From positions 1-15,386 of the forward strand of contig CAZEDU010000123.1 in NCBI GenBank assembly GCA_964511185.1: 15,386 nt of DNA, given 5' to 3'. Source of the stretch: CAZEDU01 sp964511185. Its GTDB lineage: Bacteria; Myxococcota; Myxococcia; Myxococcales; Myxococcaceae. The notes under the pieces are model-generated. The model was not told the DNA's origin. It was given only the letters and a program-made list of their open reading frames with translations, and did no database searches. The position numbers and the translations under genes were made by a program. Of this stretch, positions 1 to 5,212 are shown one piece after another (the first letter of the stretch is position 1; each line of letters begins with the position of its first letter).

Positions 1-135
1 GATCGCGAGCACCACGCGGTCGCTCCAGAGCTCACCGCGCCCGCGGTGTCCCTTGGTGAGGAACGTCGCGAACGGGTACAGCAGGAGGGCCGCCACGACG
101 ATCAATTCGCGGTGCCGCTTGATGAGCGTAAACAC
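1..135 (-). CDS. mreC: Rod shape-determining protein MreC, N-terminal fragment (runs off the window)
   Basis: Forty-five codons are visible from a GTG start at 135-133 to the window edge. The product begins MFTLIKRHRELIVVAALLLY, followed by PFATFLTKGH and a LWSDRVVLAI segment. This fits the usual MreC N-terminus: a short basic cytoplasmic stretch, one transmembrane helix at about residues 11-26, then a basic loop and a D-R-x-V-L motif before the coiled coil. In the family MreC is an inner-membrane protein that organises the MreB-associated cell-wall elongation machinery; this role comes from family knowledge. A GAGGA lies 12 nt before the GTG, which is a long spacing, so the start is not certain. 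The gene diverges from the foldase gene at 243, with 107 bp between them. The coiled-coil and beta domains lie outside the window, so the call rests on the N-terminus alone. Confidence 0.7.
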   Translation of the reverse strand, partial: MFTLIKRHRELIVVAALLLYPFATFLTKGHRGRGELWSDRVVLAI

Positions 136-171
136 GTCGGTCGACAGTCCTCGTAACGCCGCTAAACCGCT

Positions 172-199
172 TGAATTTTCTCGCTCTCGATCCTACAGA
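172..199 (+). promoter_or_regulatory. Possible promoter for the foldase gene, overlapping the mreC promoter
   Basis: On the plus strand TTGAAT (172-177) and TACAGA (194-199) are separated by 16 nt and lie 43 nt before the ATG at 243. The -10 match is weak (3/6). The element overlaps the opposing mreC promoter almost completely, so if both are real RNA polymerase could not occupy both at once. Confidence 0.22.
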
Positions 200-204
200 G
201 TCAA
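175..204 (-). promoter_or_regulatory. Putative sigma-70-type promoter for mreC
   Basis: Reading the minus strand, TTGACT (204-199) is a 5/6 match to the -35 consensus. After an 18-nt spacer comes GAAAAT (180-175), a 4/6 match to the -10. It sits about 40 nt upstream of the mreC GTG. It is in the right place and orientation, but this is motif matching only. Confidence 0.4.
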
Positions 205-242
205 GGTTTGCACGACAGGCCCTCCAGGTCCCCTTAGGCCCC

Positions 243-1805
243 ATGAACGACAAGCTCAATCTCAAGCAGGCTGCGTCTTACCTCTTCATCGCCACCATCG
301 CGGTCATCTTCACGCTCCAGTGGGGGCCCGCCGCGCGGGGGTGTGAGGCGCCCGTCAGCCAACAAAACCAAGATGTTGTGGCGCAGGTGAACGGCAAAGA
401 GATCCCCGCCAGCGAGTTCGCCCGGGAGTACGCCGGCCGCATCGACATGATGCGCGCCCAGGGCAGCCCCATCACCGAATCGCTCGCCAAGCAGCTCGGC
501 TTCCCCAAGCAGATCCTCGAGTCGATGGTGAGCACCGAGCTGCTCGCCCAGGAGGCGAAGCGGCGCGGCATCGAGCCTTCCGATGAGGAGCTGCGCGGCA
601 TCATTCAGCGCAACCCGAGCGGCCAGTTCGACTTCGACCGCTACCGCGAGGTGCTGCGCGACCAGCGGCGGACCGAGGCCGACTACGAGAGCGAGCTGCG
701 CAAGTGGCTGGCGTCGCAGAAGCTCGAGGACCTGGTCGCCAACACCGCGATGGTGTCGGACGACGAGGTGAAGGCGAAGTTCCTCAAGGACTTCAACCGG
801 GCGTCGGTGACCTTCGTGCGGATCGGCGCGAGCCAGTTCGCGGGCAAGGTAGCGGCGCCGAAGCCGGCCGAGCTCGACGCGTGGAAGAAGGCGAACGCCG
901 AGCGCATCGCGGCCGACTACGAGGCGAACAAGCTCAGCTACCACCAGCCCGAGAAGGTCCGCGCGCGCCACATCCTCATCAAGACGCCGCCGGACGCGAC
1001 GCCCGAGAAGAAAGCCGAGGCGAAGCAGAAGATCGAGAACGTGCGAAAAGAGATCGAGGGCGGCAAGAGCTTCGCCGAGATGGCGACCGAGGTCTCCGAG
1101 GACGTGGGGACGAAGGCCCGCGGCGGAGACCTGGGCATTAACGAGCGGACCGCCTGGGTGCCCGAGTTCGCCAACGCCGCCTTCGCGCTGCAGCCGGGCG
1201 AGCTGTCGCAGCCGGTGGAGACGCCCTACGGCTATCACCTCATCCAAGTCGAGGAGAAGCAGGCGCCTCAGACGAAGGCGCTCAAGGACGTCGAGAGCGA
1301 GATCGCCACCCGCATGTACCAGCAGGACAAAACGAACGCGCTCGCGCAGGCCGAGGCGCAGAAGGCGCTCGCCGCGGTGAAGACCGGCAAGAAGCTGCTG
1401 GACCTCTACCCGCCCCCGAAGAGGAACGACGGGCCGCAGATGCTCATGCCGCCCAGCAAGCCAGAGGCCCAGGAGTCGGGCGAGTTCAACGCCGGCTCCG
1501 AGTCCATTCCCAAGCTGGGCATCGCGCCCGAGCTGATGAAGGACGTCTTCGCCCTGCAAGCGCCCAAGCCGCTCGAGAAGATCTACCCCCTGGGCGACGC
1601 CTTCGTGGTCGCGGTGGTGACCGAGCGCAAGCTGGCCGCCGAGGACGAGTTCGCCAGCCAGAAAGAGAAGCTGCGGGAGGACGCGATTCGCGCGAAGCAG
1701 TACGACCTTCGCGACGCGCTGGTCAAAGCGCTGAAGGCCTCCGGCAAGGTCACCACCAACGACGAGCTGGTGATGAAGCTCGTCGGCGGCGACGGCGAGA
1801 GCTGA
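243..1805 (+). CDS. Membrane-anchored periplasmic peptidyl-prolyl isomerase / foldase (PpiD/SurA type, PpiC domain)
   Basis: The 520-residue product starts MNDKLNLKQ and has a single transmembrane helix at about residues 11-28, placing the rest in the periplasm. Residues about 45-200 form a SurA_N/PpiD-like chaperone region with the usual FDFDRY stretch and a conserved VNGKEI at its start. Residues 238-339 are a parvulin PpiC rotamase domain: it opens RARHILIK, contains GGDLG, and ends with PYGYHLIQV. A helical tail of about 180 residues follows. Family role: folding of exported and outer-membrane proteins by prolyl cis-trans isomerisation. I chose the ATG at 243 because the in-frame TTG at 171 would put 24 residues ahead of the membrane anchor and lies in the promoter region. 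The Shine-Dalgarno sequence is weak (only an AGG, about 5 nt away). PpiD and SurA differ mainly in anchoring, and this protein has the PpiD arrangement. Its stop is 6 bp from that of the convergent parA-like gene. Confidence 0.88.
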   Translation: MNDKLNLKQAASYLFIATIAVIFTLQWGPAARGCEAPVSQQNQDVVAQVNGKEIPASEFAREYAGRIDMMRAQGSPITESLAKQLGFPKQILESMVSTELLAQEAKRRGIEPSDEELRGIIQRNPSGQFDFDRYREVLRDQRRTEADYESELRKWLASQKLEDLVANTAMVSDDEVKAKFLKDFNRASVTFVRIGASQFAGKVAAPKPAELDAWKKANAERIAADYEANKLSYHQPEKVRARHILIKTPPDATPEKKAEAKQKIENVRKEIEGGKSFAEMATEVSEDVGTKARGGDLGINERTAWVPEFANAAFALQPGELSQPVETPYGYHLIQVEEKQAPQTKALKDVESEIATRMYQQDKTNALAQAEAQKALAAVKTGKKLLDLYPPPKRNDGPQMLMPPSKPEAQESGEFNAGSESIPKLGIAPELMKDVFALQAPKPLEKIYPLGDAFVVAVVTERKLAAEDEFASQKEKLREDAIRAKQYDLRDALVKALKASGKVTTNDELVMKLVGGDGES

Positions 1806-1811
1806 CGCCGG

Positions 1812-2603
1812 TCACCGCCCGCCGGCCACGGCGCGCAACCGGGTGCGAAGCCCAATCCGCTTCGCCAGCTCGTTGGCCAGGCCGCGCAGCTCTTCGCCGA
1901 CCGGCGCGCGGGGGGCGTGGTCGTAGACCAGCTCGTACGCGAGGCCCGCCTGGTTGAGCACCTCGGTGCGCGAGATGCGGTTCTTCATCACCGGCACGGT
2001 CAGGTCCTTGAACGCCTCGTCCATCGCCGCGTTCGTCGCGCTGGTGCGCCGGTCCCACGAGTTGACCGCGACGACGAGCTCGCCGCCGTGCTCGCGCGCG
2101 TCCTTTCGCGCCGCCTCGATCTCCGCGAGGCCCTGAAGCGCATACGCGCCCGCCGGCACCGGGGCCGCCACGATGTCGGAGAACGCCAGCACCGCCTGGG
2201 TGAAGGCGCCGCGGTTGGGCGGCGTGTCGAGCACCACCACGTCCGGCTCCCACGACAGCGTCCGCAGCGCCCGCGGGATCGCCGAGAGGCGGTGGCCCCA
2301 GTGGAACAGCTCGCGCTCGATGGTCGCGATGCGCGGGCACGACGGGGCAATGTACAGGTTGTTGCGCTTGGCGCTCGCCACCACCACCTGGTCGAGCTTG
2401 TGCGACGGGTTGGGGCCGAACGCGTCGGCCGCGCAGGGCCGGTCTCCCGGCTCCAGCCCGAGCACCAGGCTCGCGTGGGCCTGCGGGTCCAAGTCCATCA
2501 GCAGCACCGTGTGGCCGCGATCGGCCAGCGCGGCGGCGGTGTGCACGGCCAGCGTCGTCTTACCGACGCCGCCCTTGATCGTTGCGAAGGCAATCGAGTG
2601 CAT
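1812..2603 (-). CDS. Orphan ParA/MinD-family ATPase (Soj-like)
   Basis: The 263-residue protein starts MHSIAFATIKGGVGKTT. The deviant Walker A motif, with signature lysine K10 and P-loop K15, defines the ParA/MinD/Mrp class. Walker A' is at residues 33-42 (VLLMDLDPQA), and Walker B is VVVLDTPP at about residue 120. There is no N-terminal DNA-binding extension, so this is the short chromosomal type that dimerises on ATP and binds DNA non-specifically. Such proteins segregate replicons or position cargo such as chemotaxis arrays or microcompartments. No ParB, parS-like repeat or obvious cargo gene is in the window, so the cargo is unknown. The start is well supported by a GGGAGGGG stretch just ahead of the ATG. 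It lies 45 bp downstream of the diguanylate cyclase on the same strand and could share its transcript. Confidence 0.88.
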   Translation of the reverse strand: MHSIAFATIKGGVGKTTLAVHTAAALADRGHTVLLMDLDPQAHASLVLGLEPGDRPCAADAFGPNPSHKLDQVVVASAKRNNLYIAPSCPRIATIERELFHWGHRLSAIPRALRTLSWEPDVVVLDTPPNRGAFTQAVLAFSDIVAAPVPAGAYALQGLAEIEAARKDAREHGGELVVAVNSWDRRTSATNAAMDEAFKDLTVPVMKNRISRTEVLNQAGLAYELVYDHAPRAPVGEELRGLANELAKRIGLRTRLRAVAGGR

Positions 2604-2648
2604 GTCCCCTCCCGACGTGAGGGGTAGCGGTATATCAGGTCGCGCCGC

Positions 2649-3707
2649 CTAGGTGCCGGTCGCGGGCACGTCGGCGCTCATCACGTCGTTTCGGCCGGCG
2701 GCCTTCACCCGGTACATCGCGCGGTCCGCCGCCTCGAGCAGGCCGTTGGAGGTCGTCGCGTGGTCGGGGAAGCTCGCCACGCCGATCGACGCGGTGAGCT
2801 GCAGGGAGTAGCCGCGGCTCTCCAGGAACCGGCGCTCGCGGAAGCGGTCGCGGATGCGCTCGCCGATGAGCCGCGCGCCGCTGGTCTCGGTCTCGAGCAA
2901 GAGCACCGCGAACTCGTCGCCGCCGTAGCGGAACCCCGAGTCGACCTGCCGAATGGTGCCGAGCAAGAGCTGCCCGACCTCTTGCAACAGCGCGCTGCCG
3001 ATCAAGTGGCCGTGCGTGTCGTTCACCTGCTTGAAGCGGTCCAGGTCGAGGAAGATGAGCGACAGCGGGTGCTTGAACCGCGTGGCGCGCGCCACCTCGC
3101 GGTCGAGCAGCGAGCGCAGGTGCCGGGCGTTGTAGAGCCCGGTGTGCTCGTCCATCGTGGTGAGCTCCTGAATCCGCTCGAAGTTCCGGGCGTTCTCGAT
3201 CGCAATCGCCACGTAGTCCGCGATGCCCGACAGCATCGCCAGGTCGTCGTTGGTGAAAGGCTTGGCCTGGGTGTTGTTGATGAGCTCGATGACGCCCAGG
3301 ACCTTGCCCTTGGAGCGCAGCGGCACCGCGACCACCGAGCGCGTCTTGAAGCGGGAGATCTCGTCGAAGCGCTCCGCGAAGTCGGGATCCTTCGTCACGT
3401 CCTCGACCAGCCGCGGCACGCCCGTCTGGAAGACGGCGCCGACGATCCCCTCGCCCGGGTTGAAGCGCAGGTCCTTTATCTTCTCGGCCCCCTCGCCGAC
3501 GCAGATCTCGAAGTAGAGCTTGCCGTCCTTGCCCTGGAGCGCGAGCGACCAGTTGCTCGGCTCCATCAGCGCCGACACCTTGTGCATCACCAGCTGGAGC
3601 ACCTCGCGCAGCTCGAGCGTCGAGGTGATCGCCTTGGCGATCTCGTGAAACGCGGCCAGCTGGTCGACGGTGCGCTGCATCGCCGCGAGCAAGTCGCTGG
3701 GATTCAT
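2649..3707 (-). CDS. GAF-GGDEF diguanylate cyclase
   Basis: The 352-residue protein has no signal peptide or membrane segment, so it is cytoplasmic. A short helix (residues 1-25) leads into a GAF sensor domain at about 20-175, recognisable from PGEGIVGAVFQTG and VVAVPLRSKGKVLGVIELIN. A coiled linker (NARNFERIQEL) leads to a GGDEF domain at about 180-345. The active-site motif is intact at G262-G263-D264-E265-F266, with an upstream FLDLDRFKQVND metal/substrate segment. The inhibitory I-site RxxD is present as R253-Q-V-D256, exactly five residues before GGDEF. It therefore probably makes c-di-GMP from two GTP and is subject to product inhibition. The GAF ligand is unknown. A GGAG lies only 3 nt before the ATG, which is a short spacing. 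It diverges from maf across 58 bp. Confidence 0.93.
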   Translation of the reverse strand: MNPSDLLAAMQRTVDQLAAFHEIAKAITSTLELREVLQLVMHKVSALMEPSNWSLALQGKDGKLYFEICVGEGAEKIKDLRFNPGEGIVGAVFQTGVPRLVEDVTKDPDFAERFDEISRFKTRSVVAVPLRSKGKVLGVIELINNTQAKPFTNDDLAMLSGIADYVAIAIENARNFERIQELTTMDEHTGLYNARHLRSLLDREVARATRFKHPLSLIFLDLDRFKQVNDTHGHLIGSALLQEVGQLLLGTIRQVDSGFRYGGDEFAVLLLETETSGARLIGERIRDRFRERRFLESRGYSLQLTASIGVASFPDHATTSNGLLEAADRAMYRVKAAGRNDVMSADVPATGT

Positions 3708-3765
3708 CGGCTCCTTCGGGGCGGCGCCTTTGGGTAGTCTGCCCCCCTCGAGAGCTCAAGCGTAC

Positions 3766-4327
3766 ATGGACCTCCCGCTCGATCAACAACCGCTCGTCCT
3801 GGCCTCGGCCTCGCCCCGCCGGTCGGACCTCCTTCGCCAGCTGGGGCTGTCGTTCGACGTGCACCCGGCCCACATCGACGAGACGCCTCACCCCGACGAG
3901 GCGCCCGACACCTACGTCCTGCGCATGGCGCGCCAGAAGGCGGACGCCGTGGCGAAGGCGCACCCTTCGCGCTGGGTGCTCGCCGCGGACACCTCGGTGA
4001 TTCGCGACGGAGAGATCCTGGGCAAGCCCGAAGACGCCCGCCAGGCGCGGCACATGCTGAGCGCGCTCGCGGGACGCGCGCACCAGGTCCTCTCGGCGGT
4101 CGCGCTCGGCGGTCGAGGCCGCGGGCAGACGCTCACGCGCACCACCGTTCACTTCCGCGCGCTGAGCGACGCCGAGATCGCCTGGTACGTGGCGACCGGC
4201 GAGCCCATGGACAAAGCCGGCGGCTACGCGGTGCAGGGCATCGGCGCGATGCTGGTGCGCTCGGTCGAGGGGAGCGCTTCGGGCGTCATCGGGCTGCCGA
4301 TGGCCGAGACCGTGGGGCTGCTGCTCG
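3766..4327 (+). CDS. maf: Maf-family nucleoside triphosphate pyrophosphatase (3' end lost in the gap)
   Basis: The visible 187 residues start MDLPLDQQPLVLASASPRRS. The N-terminal SASPRR motif (S14-R19), the catalytic region AADTSV (D75), the GKP motif, and the C-terminal blocks DKAGGYAVQG and SGVIGLPMAET are all those of Maf/YhdE proteins. These hydrolyse dTTP/UTP or modified nucleotides to monophosphate plus pyrophosphate, limiting incorporation of non-canonical nucleotides. The family is usually about 190-200 residues, so only the last few codons are missing. The next gene downstream, yggS, is on the same strand, suggesting an operon. The open frame running through the N-run into yggS does not show a fusion, because the true gap length is unknown. 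Confidence 0.93.
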
Positions 4328-4387
4328 NNNNNNNNNNNNNNNNNNNNNNNNNNNNNNNNNNNNNNNNNNNNNNNNNNNNNNNNNNNN
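4328..4387. other. Assembly gap (60 N)
   Basis: Sixty unresolved bases. The missing sequence must encode the last few residues and stop of Maf plus about 25-30 N-terminal residues of YggS, which by family lengths needs roughly 100 bp or more. The N count is therefore probably not the true distance. Confidence 0.98.
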
Positions 4388-4389
4388 AC

Positions 4390-4992
4390 CGGCCGGTGGA
4401 CCAGGTCGAGCTGATCGCCGTCTCGAAGCTGCACCCGCCGAGCGCGATAGAGGAAGCCTACGGGCTGGGGCTGCGCCACTTCGGCGAGAACTACGCCCAG
4501 GAGCTGCGCGACAAGTCCGAAGCGCTCAAGCACCTGCGCGGGCTGCGCTGGCACGCCATCGGGCCGCTGCAGACCAACAAGGCCAAGTACGTCGCCAAGT
4601 CGGCGCACGTGTTCCACGCGCTCGATCGGCTCGAGGTCGCGCAGGAGCTCTCGCGCCGGCGAACGGGCGAGCCGCTCGACTGCTTCATCGAGCTCAACGC
4701 CGGCGGCGAGGCGTCGAAGGGCGGCGTGCCGCTCGAGGCGGCGGAGGCGCTGCTCGAGGCGGTGCGGCCGCTGCCCCACCTGCGCGTGGTCGGGCTCATG
4801 GCGCTGCCGCCGCTGACCGACCACCCCGAAGACTCCCGGGCGCCCTTTCGGCGCGTGGCCGAGCTCGCGCGGCGCCTGGGGCTCCCGCAGCTGTCGCTGG
4901 GGTCGACCCACGACTTCGAGGTCGCGATCGAAGAAGGCGCCACCCACGTCCGGGTCGGCACCGCGCTCTTCGGCGAGCGGCCAAGCGCCTAG
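4390..4992 (+). CDS. yggS: YggS/PLPBP-family pyridoxal phosphate homeostasis protein (5' end lost in the gap)
   Basis: Two hundred residues are visible after the gap. They begin just before the PLP-lysine motif VELIAVSKLHPP and continue through HFGENYAQEL, WHAIGPLQTNKAKYVAKSA, FIELNAGGEASKGGV, VVGLMALPP and the phosphate-binding end ATHVRVGTALFGER. These blocks are diagnostic of YggS (PLPBP/PROSC), a fold-type III PLP-binding protein without known enzymatic activity that keeps B6 vitamers and amino-acid pools balanced. About 30 N-terminal residues are missing. The usual S-M-G-M-S segment near the phosphate site reads SLGST here. The stop codon is 7 bp from that of the convergent zinc-ribbon gene. 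Confidence 0.92.
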   Translation, partial: RPVDQVELIAVSKLHPPSAIEEAYGLGLRHFGENYAQELRDKSEALKHLRGLRWHAIGPLQTNKAKYVAKSAHVFHALDRLEVAQELSRRRTGEPLDCFIELNAGGEASKGGVPLEAAEALLEAVRPLPHLRVVGLMALPPLTDHPEDSRAPFRRVAELARRLGLPQLSLGSTHDFEVAIEEGATHVRVGTALFGERPSA

Positions 4993-4999
4993 AAGCGCG

Positions 5000-5212
5000 T
5001 CACACCTCGCGCAGCTTGAGCTTGCCGGCGTCGGTGACCTTCGCCTCGAACTGGGTGCCGCAGTAGTTGCAGAGCACCTCGTCGCCGTGGCCGACCGGCG
5101 GGTCGCACGGGTTGTTCGCGTTGCAGTCGGGGCAGTCGAAGTCCTTGAACCTCGCGTCCGCCGATCCGCCGCTGTCCTTCTCGTCCTCGTCGTCGTACTG
5201 GTCGATGGGCAT
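5000..5212 (-). CDS. Small zinc-ribbon protein coupled to the esterase-like lipoprotein gene
   Basis: This is a 70-residue protein with no signal peptide. The first 25 residues are acidic and probably disordered (MPIDQYDDEDEKDSGG). A compact zinc-ribbon follows: CPDC, a spacer containing another Cys (NNPC) and GDEVL, then CNYCGTQF, ending in a short basic-acidic tail LKLREV. The two CxxC knuckles should bind one zinc. The biochemical role is unknown; such ribbons bind nucleic acid or proteins. The ATG (5212-5210) shares its A with the TGA of the upstream lipoprotein gene (TGATG), and GGGAG lies 8 nt before it, so translational coupling is likely. It is small but credible because of the motif, ribosome site and coupling. 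Confidence 0.8.
   Translation of the reverse strand: MPIDQYDDEDEKDSGGSADARFKDFDCPDCNANNPCDPPVGHGDEVLCNYCGTQFEAKVTDAGKLKLREV

Noticed and set aside
330..350. Lipobox at ARGC after the foldase membrane helix
   Set aside because: The -3 and -2 residues (Ala, Arg) do not fit a lipobox; the long hydrophobic helix looks like an uncleaved anchor.
1812..2603. ParA as evidence for a plasmid or integrated element
   Set aside because: No ParB, replication gene, integrase, att-like repeat or shift in composition is visible, and the neighbours are housekeeping genes.
3766..4992. A single Maf-YggS fusion protein
   Set aside because: The continuous frame exists only because the 60 N are read as open. Family lengths require a stop, a start and more sequence than the gap provides.
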